A DNA stretch of 64,000 nt from Scatophagus argus (Eukaryota > Chordata > Actinopteri > Scatophagidae): the NCBI RefSeq assembly GCF_020382885.2, contig NC_058511.1, forward strand, positions 18,156,504 through 18,220,503. Reading direction: 5' to 3'. A program made the translations under genes and the position numbers. The notes under the pieces were generated by a model. The model was not told the origin of the DNA. It worked only from the letters and a program-made list of their open reading frames with translations, and searched no databases. Shown here one piece after another: positions 1-12,942 of this stretch; within the stretch, counting starts at the first letter, position 1; every line of letters begins with the position of its first letter.

Positions 1-481
1 AGACAATCCTACAATAATAAACCCAGGCAATAGCATGCCTGACTGACGGGCTAGTTTATTGTATTGCTGAGAATAAAGTGCTGGAAGTTTTCAAGTTAGA
101 TGGCAAAGTCCCTGGGGATTTAATTTAACTCGACTGCAGAGGACAACAGGTCTTAATCGGAAACATTAGATGGCCTTTATTTCTAATTGGCTCTGTATCA
201 TAACTGTGTTTGGTTATATTTTAGTATGAAGCCTCCTTGTTTCCTAATCTGGTCCCGTTTTTGCTGTAATCTACTTTGTTTGAGGAAATAGGGTAATCCT
301 CTTTAGCTTTCAAGTTTACAGCCTTGCAATGGCAGAGAGTTCGGTAAGTGCGGTACACTGATGTTTTTGTTTTTTTGTTTTTGTTTTTTAAGTTAGAAAC
401 AGTTTCCTGTGCTGTACAGACAGCCATGTCATGTGTAACAAAATCCCAGTTATTCATTCAGTCCCATTTGTCTTCCTCCAG
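1..481 (+). other. slc5a6 intron, 3' part
   Basis: Non-coding DNA before the first recognisable slc5a6 exon. It ends in a pyrimidine-rich tract and an AG acceptor at 480-481. I looked for the preceding transporter exon and did not find it, so the window opens inside an intron. Chance open frames cross it on both strands. Confidence 0.75.
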
Positions 482-2354
<1,873 letters not shown>

Positions 2355-5300
2355 TCCTTCTTCCTCCTACTTGCAATACACACGAGACACACACATACAC
2401 ACCTTCACCCCAGCTGCTGTACTATCAAATTCTTTTGGGGGGGGGACACAGATCGCAGATGTGACGTCCATCACTTTGTAGAATGTTCTGAAGTTCCGTG
2501 GCACCAGGTTTGGGTGATTGTGTTTAACATTGACATAATCAGTTGAATCTGATTATAGAAAAGGACTTGAGTATACATGTATTTGTAAGACTGGAAATCA
2601 ACTAGAAATCAGTGTTTGCCATACTGGAACTGTGCATTTCAAAGTTCTCAGTGTGCTTTGCTCTCATGTACAAGGAGTTTTACCACTGTGACTGGATCCA
2701 GGCATTCTGTTTGACTGTTGAATCAGGTAGTTAAAAGGGAACTCCCATATTTTTAAACCTGGACCCCATGTTTATATGCTCGAGTATGTAAGTGATTCGT
2801 ACGTAGCACAAGTTTTCGAACTGGTGCGGTAGATCACCTCAGCTGTCAGCCGCACCCCCTTATGACGAATCATTTTAAGTGCTAACAAATAAAAAATCCT
2901 TTTTGTTTAACCAGAAACACAAGAAATTTCACGGGAGGTGAGTTGTTGCAGGAAGTTGACTTCTCCTTGAGCGAGTCTTGGGTTTCTGAATGAACACAAA
3001 AGGGTTTTAGCCTTTCTGTAATACTGTCAAACAAAAACAGAGTAACAATCTCAGCCTGCGGGTGGCAAAAAAAGTAGTGGACTTAACTTTCCCAGTCAGT
3101 GTTGTCCCAAAGGACTGTGTTGGAGCTGTGTCGCAAAGCTGCGTTGCAAAAATATGTAAACAAAAATAGTTCCTAATAGATGCAAAATATAAACTGTGCT
3201 ATTTTGAAAGAGTAGACAGAAGCAGAAAATCCCAGAATATTAATATAAAAAGAAAAGAGAGACTGAACTTCTGTTTAAGACATGACAGGTCTGTACTGCT
3301 ATGATAGTGTAGTGTCTTTATATAGCCTTGGTTTAATACTAATAATCACCTTCTAGCTGCTATTGCGTTTGTCTAAGTACAGTCCACACAAGCAAAGCAG
3401 TGTGACGAGGTGAGAGCGGCAGTGGCGTCTCGTGGAGGTTACATTAGATGTGGCACAGGAAAATGAGGCCGAGTGCAGAGCTGCTGTAAATTGTCAATAT
3501 TTTTCCCCCAAGTACCTCAAAATTGCACATAAGTTTAGTACTTGAGTAAATCGTGTTTAGTTACTGTGCATTCCATCACTGGTTATTCTAAACTTCCACT
3601 TTTCATTTTACTTTAAATGTATATCTGGTGGGCGGCACGGTGGTGCAGTGGTTAGCACTGTCGCCTCATAGCAAGAGGGTCCCAGGTTTGAATCCCAGTC
3701 TGGGCCCTTCTATGTGGAGTTTGCATGTTCTCCCTGTGCCTGCGTGGGTTTTCTCCGGGTACTCCGGCTTCCTCCCACAATACCAAAAACATGCACATTA
3801 GGTTAATTGGCTACTCTACATTGCCCCTAGGTGTGAGTGTGAGAGTGTGTGGTTGTTTGTCTTTGTGTGTTGGCCCTGTGATTGACTGGCGACCAGTCCA
3901 GGGTGAACCCCGCCTCTCGCCCGTAGTCAGCTGGGATAGGCTCCAGCTCCCCCGCGACCCTGACGGATAAGCGGTATAGAAAATGGATGGATATCTGGTT
4001 CAAATATCAGTTACTGGTCTCCTTGATTACTAATAATCAGTATCAGACCTGCCAAAAAAAAAAAAAATATATGTATATATCAGTGGGTACTTACTATACA
4101 GCAGTTTTACACTCAGAATGTGAACACTCACCTGAAATGGTGGACAGTGAATCTAATGCACTACATAGTCAGTGAGGTGATATTTGTAAACGATGTGGAG
4201 ATGCAGAATGATGTCGGCAGCCACTGACTCCTCTAATGCACATGTGAGTGTTGTATTAAGATTGAATCTTTTCAAAGACATAATGGAAGTAGAAGAATGA
4301 ATCTTAGTGTAACTGAGGCCATACTGTAAAGGCCATCATGCTGCCAACTGGATGAATCAGAAAAGCAGTTTCATTAATTTTTAAATAAAATGTCGCTGGT
4401 ACGCGGTTTGTGTAGTTTTGAGTCATGGGATAAGTTGGGTCACATGAAGTTTCAAAGTGCCTCGCTGACAGAGTATTGTGCGTGATGTGTTCGCAGCGCT
4501 CCGTAACTCTGTAAGGTGTCGGATTTGCTTTAGCTTCAGGTTGTACGTCACAGCTATCTCAGCTGGTTGAATTGCATAAACACAGAGCCCACACTTGTGC
4601 ATGCCTGCTCCCATCTTATGACTGCTCTGAATAAAGCACAGCACTGCTCTGAGTCAAACAGAGGAGCCATCTTGTATCTTAAGATGGACCAATTTGAGTA
4701 CTGTTGATTAAGCCACCTCAGCCACCTAATTTTGTACTTTTCAAGTGGCTGTTTATTTTTTATTTAATTTAGGTTGTTGTCAGTGCCAGTATGTGGCTGA
4801 TTTGTGTAATAGTGTGTAGTAATATTAACATTGTCATGATTTTTGGAATCACAGAATTCTTGACCATCAGCATTTCCACGTCATCCATTGTCCATTTGTA
4901 AGAAGACAGGTGTTGTGTGTACAGTGTCAGTGCTGTCTGTGCTGTTGATAACAAACTCCATGGTCATGTTTTTTTCATGTCACTGTTTGTCCAGCATTCC
5001 TCAACCAGAGAGTCCACATGAAGTTCAGTTAATACAAGTTCTCTGCATCTCATTTAAACTGAAAGCTAAGACTTCAGGGTCTCAGTTGGCTGACATTGTC
5101 CTGTAAAAATCAGCTTGCTGGGGTTGCAGTTGTTGTTTTTTTGTTTTGTTTTTTTTTTTAAGCACATTGCAGACAATCAAGGTGACCCCAATAATAATAA
5201 TAAGCAGAAAAGAAGCAGCTTTCATTTATTTAAAAAGGATTATGGACTTGAGACTTTTAAGTCCTCTGTGTGCTGGAATGTTGAGCCCTTAGAGACTCGT

Positions 5301-6680
5301 CTGAGCATCAGTCTTTACAGAATCAACACGTTTGTACTACCATTCTGATACCCAGAAATACCATGATTTATCCAAAGCATATAGAATATAAATGTCAGTC
5401 ATATATTTTTTTTTTGTTTGTTTGTTTTTTTATGAACAAAAGATATTTTTGTAATCTCACATAAAGCCTGAGCACATTTCAGGAGCTGAAATGTGAAATT
5501 CTATATGCAAGAACCATGAAATATTTAGGTTTTTTGGGTGGCTGTGTGACAGGACTGGGAATATACCATTGTTAGCATCGTGGGTAAACAACTCATGTTT
5601 TAGTGCTACATCCCATAGTACTGGTGTCCACAGTCACAATTCCTCAAAACAATTTTAATGGTTCCTCAAGTTTTTTTTGAACAACTTGAAAATCACATGA
5701 CAATGTGTACTTTATTTATGATTGCATACTGTTGAACCCTTCTCCTTCATACCTGAAATTACTTGAAGTGTGTGCCTGTATTGTTACCTCAGTGATACAC
5801 AGATAACACCCCCTTTATGATGTATCATTACAGTGCTAACACATCATCAGTACTATTGCTGTTAAAGAGAAGTGCAGCGCTGTGATACTAATGAACTCTT
5901 AACACACCTAATAATAAAGCACAATGATGTCAGTGCTCAGTAGTTCTGCTATTGAAAGAATCTGACTGAAGCCATGAGCTGATATAAAGCAGTTTACTTA
6001 GTGTTCATGAGTGAACAGTTATGTGTATTTTAATGTTCCTATAGAAGTGTGATACATGCTTATTCTGCTGATTAGTGGCCTTTAACAGTGAGGTCTGGAC
6101 CACAAGATAATCCAGTTGCGAGGACAGTTTGCAAAAGAGAAGCATGGCACTTAGTAATTTCTAGAAAAAATAAATATTGTTTTTAACAATATTTATTATA
6201 TTTGTTCTCCCATCTACAAGAATTCTTCCTTTTATACATTCCAAAAAAAACCCAAAAAAACAAAACCCCAGCCTCATAAGCACTGAAGTCGGGATGACTC
6301 CTCTGCTTTGTGCCTTCATTTTGTGATTTTATTTATTTATTTATTTTGAAACTATCCTGGTGTAGTTTTGATTCCTAGTCCAGGATGTTGTCATGAATAC
6401 GAGCTCAGTCCCAAACCTCCGTCGAGGAGGAGATCAGATCCAGATTTCTGAACGAATAAATGAATCCTGTGTCACATGATATGAGGGGAAACAGTCCAGT
6501 TGATGGAGGGAGTAAGAAGCAGAAAACTGTTGCATGCACCTTTTAATTCAGTGAAAGGTTAAAAACTGACAGATTCTGTTGACATGTTTCACTGTTGTTG
6601 GATGTATGGGTGTTAGATTTATATGTTTATGTACTTGAAATGAGATTATGCTATTAAAATGATGAACATGACAAATTCAA
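2355..6680 (+). other. slc5a6 3' flank, probable long 3' UTR
   Basis: No coding exon is seen. The stretch is AT-rich with many T-runs, as in a long vertebrate 3' UTR. Possible polyadenylation signals are AATAAA at about 2887 and ATTAAA at about 6652. The latter is followed by an AT stretch and then a GT-rich stretch, a plausible distal end. A SINE at 3630-3990 is inserted here in the sense direction. The true 3' end cannot be fixed from sequence alone. Confidence 0.45.
3621..3999 (+). mobile_element. tRNA-derived SINE, copy 1, with target-site duplication
   Basis: The body is 3630-3990. It opens with a tRNA-like head (GGTGCAGTGGTTAGCACTG, then box-B-like GGTTTGAATCCCA). A long conserved body follows, ending in GATAAGCGG and a short GGAT repeat tail. 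A perfect 9-bp direct repeat, ATATCTGGT, flanks it at 3621-3629 and 3991-3999, which marks the insertion. It is the widespread teleost SINE-like family whose tail reads CTCCAGCTCCCCCGCGACC. A second copy lies at 18374-18707. Confidence 0.85.
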
Positions 6681-7540
6681 TGATGTCCACTGTTTTTTTG
6701 GGACTTGACCTGGTGATTAACTAAAGAGTCTCATGGTGAAAATCATCATCTAGTGCCATCTAATGGGAAAGGTGTTCTCTGAAGGTCTGGACAGCAGTCC
6801 AGTGTAGTTAATTTCTAGAATCTTAAGCAATATGACTCTAAAACCATTGTTCATTGCAATGTTAAGTCTTTCAGTGAGTCTCAAGGCAATATGGAGGTCA
6901 TATCATGTGTTTCACGATGCTTCATAGAAAATGTCTCCATCGTGTGTGAAAAAACCTTTAAGATTACAGACACGTTTGAAAAGAAGTCCCACACGTCATA
7001 CTGTTTTCCTCAACAGAGGGAGTTCACGCAATTAATGTTGTCATGACAATTTGAATATGGCCATGTGACCATGTATGAATGACATTCCTGTGTGCGTGTG
7101 AAGGCGTGAGAAATTAGCTAATATTATTATGAGCTTAATGCTCTTGCTACTGAAACACAACAGCTTTTCTTCAAGTGTAAAATAGCATCATTGGCCTTTT
7201 GTCATCAAAGGAAATTGGGTAAAAAGAAAAAAAGTGAATAAAAGATGTCTTGGTTCATGATTAGAATGTTTAGCTAAGATTAATCCTTTGTGGGTTACAT
7301 CATTTTGGAGAAATGGTAGTTGAATATAATCTTATCTGTGACAGATCAAAGAAGATTTACTTCTAACATTGGCTTTGTTCAGCAGTGGAGTTGGTTAAAA
7401 TAAACACACAAATAATTTGTCACCATCACCTTCGTCCTTTGCTCCACTACCCCTTTCATCTTCATCTTCTCCGTCCTTTGTCCTCTTCTTTTCTCCTTTC
7501 CTTCTTTACTACTCTGTATATTTATTTTCTCTATCGTCCT
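6681..7540. other. intergenic DNA, nothing recognised
   Basis: AT-rich sequence with no coding exon, RNA gene or repeat that I recognise. A pyrimidine-rich patch lies at about 7430-7510. Confidence 0.5.
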
Positions 7541-8110
7541 GGGGCCTCATTTATAAAAATGTTCCTAGATTTAGGCTATATATGAACTTAGTCCTATGAT
7601 CATTTCTGATGATGTGATTATATTCGATTCACATAAGATGCTGAGCTTAAAAAAGCAGGTTCTATGAATCCCACTTGTAACTTGCAGATCTGTGGTCTAT
7701 AAATTTCAAATCAACTTATATCGACAGCACCTGCTTTGGGATTTCCTCTTGCATAATACCAACACAAAGGACGCTTTAGTCAGTAATAGCCGTGGACCAA
7801 AAGAGAAAATCAAGCTTTTCAGAAGAAGAGATCATGACGGTAGAGACGATAGAGAGGAATAATTGATGTTCCTCAGTGGACAATAAAGAGGACTGTCAAA
7901 CAAAGTCAAACACGCAGCTTTGGAGTGTGTCGCTGCACAGCTCAAACAGGCTTGGGTGCGTATGCATCCCAAACTGTAACACCCCTATATAACCAATCAT
8001 ATTTTCTTCAAAGTAAGCTGTTATAAATAACTACTCATACATAGTTTTCCTACTATGAAAAGATCCTACTTAAGGTTCCACTTAAGATCAAAATGGATCA
8101 AAATTGATCT
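7541..8110 (+). mobile_element. Harbinger-like DNA transposon relic (Myb/SANT fragment)
   Basis: It starts with GGGGCCTCATTTATAAA, which resembles the terminal repeat of fish PIF/Harbinger elements. At 7795-7866 it encodes a short stretch, DQKRKSSFSEEEIMTVETIE, like the start of the Myb/SANT-like DNA-binding protein of those elements, followed by a stop. A matching far terminus was not found, so the 3' limit is approximate and the copy is decayed. The family call is from memory of such elements. Confidence 0.4.
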
Positions 8111-10572
8111 CAGTAGGACATCAGATCAAAACTGATCTGAAGTCTTTTTTAACAAAAGAGGCTCCAGTTGTCTTTTTTTTTTTCCACTCTTCTCCTCCAC
8201 CCTCCTCTCTTCCTCTTTATCCTTCCCTCCAGTCCTCCTCCTCCTCCTCCTCCTCACTGTCATGTTCTCCCTCCACTTCAACCCAGTTCCAGCAGAGGCC
8301 CGGCCAAAGCAGGGGGAGTGTGTCCTGAGAGTGCCATAAATCCAGCCTGTAATCAGTGTGTACTGGCCATAATGAGCAGGAGATAGTGAAAATATGTTGA
8401 TTATCTCCCAGCATGAGGGGGCAGTTTGAATAGATGCTTTCTTGAGGCTGTTCCACTGGCGTGAATAGCTGTCTTTACATGGAGACATGCAAAAACACAC
8501 ACATGGACACGCTGAAGGCAGCAGCAGGGCCTGTAGGTAGAGATGCTCCCTCCGTGCACCTGTGACTGTTATGTGTTTTGGTATAATGTGTGTGTTACTG
8601 TAGGCACACTGAGCGGGAAAACACATGTGAAGTTGACTTTTCTGATTATCCACAACTACTATGTATTCAATTCAAGTTCCGTTTGAATATCTATAGCACT
8701 AAAACACTCACTACAGTGGTTTTCTCTGATGGTTTATGAGCACTACTTTGCTTTAAGTCAATTAAGGTGCCATTGCGAGGTTGAATTTAAGGAACCCTGA
8801 TGTAAAAGACAGAAACGTGTCTCTCATAAGAAAATACAGACATCGTTTTTGTAAGGGAGCAAAGCGGTAAAACTAAATAAAACTGGAACAGATGAAGTTT
8901 GTTGAATGAAATTTCCAAGTGAAACTGTAATCAGTAAGTGAAATAGTTTTAGATTTAGAGTACTGAAGTTCCAGTGTGAGTCTAAACACTGGAGTTGAAG
9001 CTGAAAGGAAGTGAGGATTCACTTGAAGTTCAAGGACGAAAATGTGTTGTTGGGTTGTAAACAATCCTGAGGAGCCGAGTGTGTTCCTGAAAGCTCCACT
9101 TGAATTCATAAATCGAAGTAAAATGAAGGCACTGAGAGAAGCAGGGTGAAGTGGGAGTAAGAAAAACTTCATTTTGTTGTTCTGATTTTGTTTTTTAAGG
9201 CGATGACCTGAGACCTGCTGGGGTTTGTGTCAGCTGCAGTTTAAGAACTGAAAGGAGTTGAGATGTCATATAAGTTGACTTGTCATATAAGAAAATAATT
9301 AGACACAACTACATGTTTCTACACCAGAGAATGAAAAATAAAACAAGAAAATGCCACATTTTCATCAGTGAAATGTTTTTCATTACATTATTTTCAACTA
9401 AAACTGCAGGAAAGTCGTGCGAGTTCAGTTTTCTTTGCACATGGACATTTGCAGTTCGCTCTGGTCTGAGTCTGATCCTGATTTTCATTTGACCTTCGTC
9501 TCTCTTGAGGTCGCTTTAGTAAACTGTCTGGCTTCTCTTGTCCTTCTATAACCTCTGCCTTAGTAGTCAGACTCCAGCAGCTCCAAATTAGTCATCGCTG
9601 CACACGGGAAATCGGGGGCTGCCCCCCACCCCCTGGACAGATTTATAGAGCTGGCCTTGAACGCTGAGCTGTTGCTTGTGGAGCTGAGCCCATCTTGTTC
9701 TTGGGGGGGAGGGGGGGGTCAGTTAGTCTGGGCTTCTCGTAACCTTCTCCTCTCCATCCCAGAAACATATCTACATGAGTTATTGGGCTGAATTTCAGTG
9801 CTGGCAAATAAAGTGTCATCATACAGCAACAGAATTATGAGTTAAGTTAGCGTTACGACCCCCAAACTGCAAATACTGTGAGGAAACTGGAAACTCGATG
9901 TGTTGTCCAGTCAAACTGGGCTAATGTTTGGCTTTTTAACTACTTCAGCTGTATTTACTTATTTTATGTGTTTTAGTGCTTTTGGTTTTACGTGTGCTTG
10001 GTGATTTCATGACACTGTAAACAAATATGAAAGTCTTTCAAAAAGTGGTGCCAGATGCATTTAGCCAAAGTAAACTGTCCCATTTCATAGGAAAAACAAA
10101 TAATGCACACACAGAAGAAGAAGCTCTGTGACATTTCAATCTCTGGTGAAAATAATAATGTCTCGCTTTTGTTACAGGGTGGCTAAATAAGTTAGTTACA
10201 AAGTGTCACAATTAACCTGCCTCCACTGGATACATCCAGTAATACAATAAATAATAAGAAATAAGCTGCAGCATTACCCAGTTTTTTAATCCGTTTAAAC
10301 TCTCCCTCAAAGCTGACTTCATCACAGTGCCAACAGAGTACCAACAGGCTACAGTCTTGTGAATAACATGACTTCTGTGAGTCGTTTTTAACCTGCCTGG
10401 TGTCCAGACGGGGCACCTGCAGCTAAAATGTCATCATGCATATGTAAACTGCTGTTTAAACTGCTGATAACCTCAAATTTCATTTGTGTAAAAAGGAGAA
10501 ACAGCTCATTTGTTTAGAGCTGCTGCAGGCTCAAACTGTTAACTGCTGATGTCGGAATGTGGGCAACCAGAA
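8111..10572. other. intergenic DNA with simple repeats and candidate conserved patches
   Basis: Contains a CCT-rich simple repeat at 8233-8255, a 20-bp near-palindrome at 8121-8140, and a G-run pair (GGGGGGGAGGGGGGGG) at about 9702-9718. Stretches at about 8290-8480 and 9580-9680 are less AT-rich and less repetitive than their surroundings, so they could be regulatory. No exon was found. Open frames of up to 175 codons on the minus strand run through the CCT repeat and are chance. Confidence 0.45.
8233..8255. repeat. (TCC)n simple repeat
   Basis: A near-perfect TCC/CTC triplet run in intergenic DNA. It produces Glu/Arg-rich chance frames on the minus strand. Confidence 0.9.
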
Positions 10573-10925
10573 AATTCAATTCAGTTTATTTATAAAGTGC
10601 CAAATCACAACCAAAGGTATCTCGTGACACTTTCCAATTAGAGCAGGTCTACACCAAACTCTTTAATTAAATTATGTAATACAGAGAACCCAACATTCCC
10701 CCATGAGCAAGCAGTTGACAACATGGTGAAGAAAAACTCAGTGTGGCTCAGTGTGGTTGGGCTGGGTTCAGAGAGAGAGAGAAGAGTGGGGGAGTGGGGG
10801 GGGGGTAATACCAGAAGTATTGGAACTATAGATAATGATAATGATTAAGTATACAAAAGGTACTATGGTGATTATGATAACAATAGTAGTGATAATAATA
10901 ATGGTAGTAGCTGTACAGAGTAGTA
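10573..10925 (+). repeat. dispersed teleost repeat, copy 1
   Basis: It starts with TTCAATTCAGTTTATTTATA and continues through CCAAATCACAACCAAAGG, GAGCAGGTCTACACCAAACT and GGTGAAGAAAAACTC to a GATAAT/AGTAGT-rich tail. The same family recurs at about 20366-20570, sharing the blocks ATGACACTTTCC-like, AGACCAGGTCTAGACCAAAC and GGTGAGGAAAAAC. No coding capacity; it looks like a non-autonomous interspersed element. Confidence 0.7.
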
Positions 10926-11249
10926 AGAGAATTAAAATAAATTAAAAGGCAGAGATTTTGTGAATCATTTCCAACACACTGCCCACTGAGGGTTAACACA
11001 CCTGCTCTGGCTCTAATTTGTGGTCGTCAAATTCTAAGTCATAAGCAACACACACACACACGCTGCTGTTGTAGATGGTGTCTCACTCCAAGCGGAAGGT
11101 TACTAATGTGGCGGGGTTGTAATGACGACTAAGTGGTCATTACTGCAGAGATATGAAATGATCAGAGAGCAGCTGTGTTCCCACAACAATTCCTCCCTCA
11201 CTGCTTATCTGTCTGTCCGTCCTTGGGCTCCCCAAACTCGCCACACATT

Positions 11250-11254
<5 letters not shown>

Positions 11255-11286
<32 letters not shown>
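11255..11286. repeat. (AC)16 microsatellite
   Basis: A perfect AC dinucleotide run of 32 bases. Confidence 0.97.
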
Positions 11287-11288
<2 letters not shown>

Positions 11289-11593
11289 ATACCAAAAACA
11301 TCTAAACAAAAAGAATTAAAACAAAGACACATTTTACACGTTTTAAGAACAAACAGGTGACTAAACTCTTCCATACAGTGAAAGTAACATCTGAAAATAC
11401 TAAAACACTGTACATCTTTTAAATCAAGATAATACACGCTGTTCCTCCGTGAAGTGGCTTGTGCTGTTATTAGTCAGGTGAGGCAGCTTTTTCATTTCTT
11501 CGTATTAAATCCACTCCTGACACCCTGCAGTCTAATGCTCTGATAATGAATATTCCTGCCAGGGTTTTCTGTATGTATTAACATGTGTATCTC

Positions 11594-11596
<3 letters not shown>

Positions 11597-11628
<32 letters not shown>
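11597..11628. repeat. (GT)16 microsatellite
   Basis: A perfect GT dinucleotide run of 32 bases. Confidence 0.97.
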
Positions 11629-11629
<1 letters not shown>

Positions 11630-12514
11630 CTCTTAGTCTGATAAACTTCAGCAACAATATAACCAATAAACTGCTTTGAAAGTAGCTTCACTGTGTGCAC
11701 ATGAATTACTCTGCATGCTTTGTTGTCAATACTTTAACCACATGGCTGGTTAACAGTGGAGATAAGAAACAGGAAAAATGAAATAGACTGACTTTATTCA
11801 GCAATTCACCAATTGTTTAGAATTTCTAATACAGAGATGAGGAGCTCATCATCATATTTATATTTTAGCTTATTTTTTAATTGTAGTTATCCCCAATAAA
11901 GGTACCGCAAACTGCTGTGACAATGTCCTCATATTTTAAATACTTGTAATTAAGAGAATTTCTTTTGGCATCCAATATATCATTCACAAAACAAGTATAC
12001 TTATGTAAAAGTACTTTATTGGAATTCTACTTATTTTAGGTGCCTTCCAGTTTAAAAAAAATCCCACAATAGAAAAACAAAAGTAATGTACATTAACTGA
12101 GGATAATATCTGTATGTTAGTACTGTCTGAGCAAGCAATCCTTTTACCTTTATGCCCTCTCATTATTATTTGGGATTTTCATCTCAGGAAATTATCAAAC
12201 ACTGTTATGGTGCTTAGCAATATGTATATATTACACGCTCAAAATAAAATAAAGCTGGTTTTGAGCTCCTCCCTTTTATTTCAAAAACATGATTATTTGC
12301 AGAGAAAGATAATTATGGCAGGTAGAGCAACAAGCTCAGGTGTAAATCAATGCAAGATACTAACAATATCAGCTAAGACACTTCTGATTATTCTATGATG
12401 TCCTGTCATTCCTGACATGGGATGAAGTACTGTACTTAATTGGAACTGGTGTAGAAGTGATTTGTTTCTGCATTATAATTACATATTGTACTTAACATGT
12501 ATGTATGTTAGTGT

Positions 12515-12810
12515 ATGTGCACAAACCAATCAGCTGCAACATTAAAACCACCTGCTTGATGTTTTGTAGGCCCCCCTTGTGCTGCCAGAACAGCTCTGAC
12601 CTGTCAGGGGAAGGGGCACAGGACCTCTGGGGGTATTTTGTGGTCAGCGGCATCAGAATGTTGGATCCTTTGGGTCCTGAGCATTGAGGGTGGGAGGATG
12701 GACTCAGCTTATGTCAGTGTGTCCCACAGATTGTCCATCAGGTTGGGATCTGAGGAGTCTGCAGGCTGTTGTTGTGGTCCTTGAGACATTCCTGACCTGT
12801 TTTTGAAATG
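12515..12810 (+). repeat. dispersed teleost repeat downstream of tcf23
   Basis: Contains the recurring phrases GCAACATTAAAACCACCTGC, CCCCCCTTGTGCTGCCAGAA, CAGCTCTGACCTGTCAGGGG, GTCCCACAGATTGTCCATCA and GGTTGGGATCTGAGG, which mark a family found many times in fish genomes. It begins about 130 bases past the tcf23 stop codon, so it is probably within or just after that gene's 3' UTR. The class (DNA element or retroelement) is not clear from this copy. Confidence 0.6.
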
Positions 12811-12942
12811 TGTCGGGGTTAATGTTGTGGTCGATCAGCTGATCGGTATATATGCATGTGTTATGTCTGTTGTGAACTGTAAAATATAATCTACCTGCGA
12901 TATGTTTTTTGTATATGTTGCTTTTGTATTGTGTAAAAGCTA

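Larger units (their letters stand above)
10926..12514. other. intergenic DNA between slc5a6 and tcf23
   Basis: AT-rich, with two dinucleotide microsatellites (11255-11286 and 11597-11628). No exon was seen. On the minus strand an AATAAA signal (TTTATT at 12275-12280) could serve as a distal tcf23 polyadenylation signal. Confidence 0.45.

Noticed and set aside
3725..3970. Open frames inside the two SINE copies (also at 18445-18639)
   Set aside because: The same peptide appears in both because the SINE is repeated. SINEs do not code for protein.
8126..8653. A 175-codon minus-strand open frame
   Set aside because: Its C-terminal third is an Arg/Glu run made by the CCT repeat, and the rest matches no family. 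Chance frame.
9700..9720. Possible G-quadruplex from two long G-runs
   Set aside because: Only two runs are present. It is intergenic and near no known start site, so there is no basis to call it functional.
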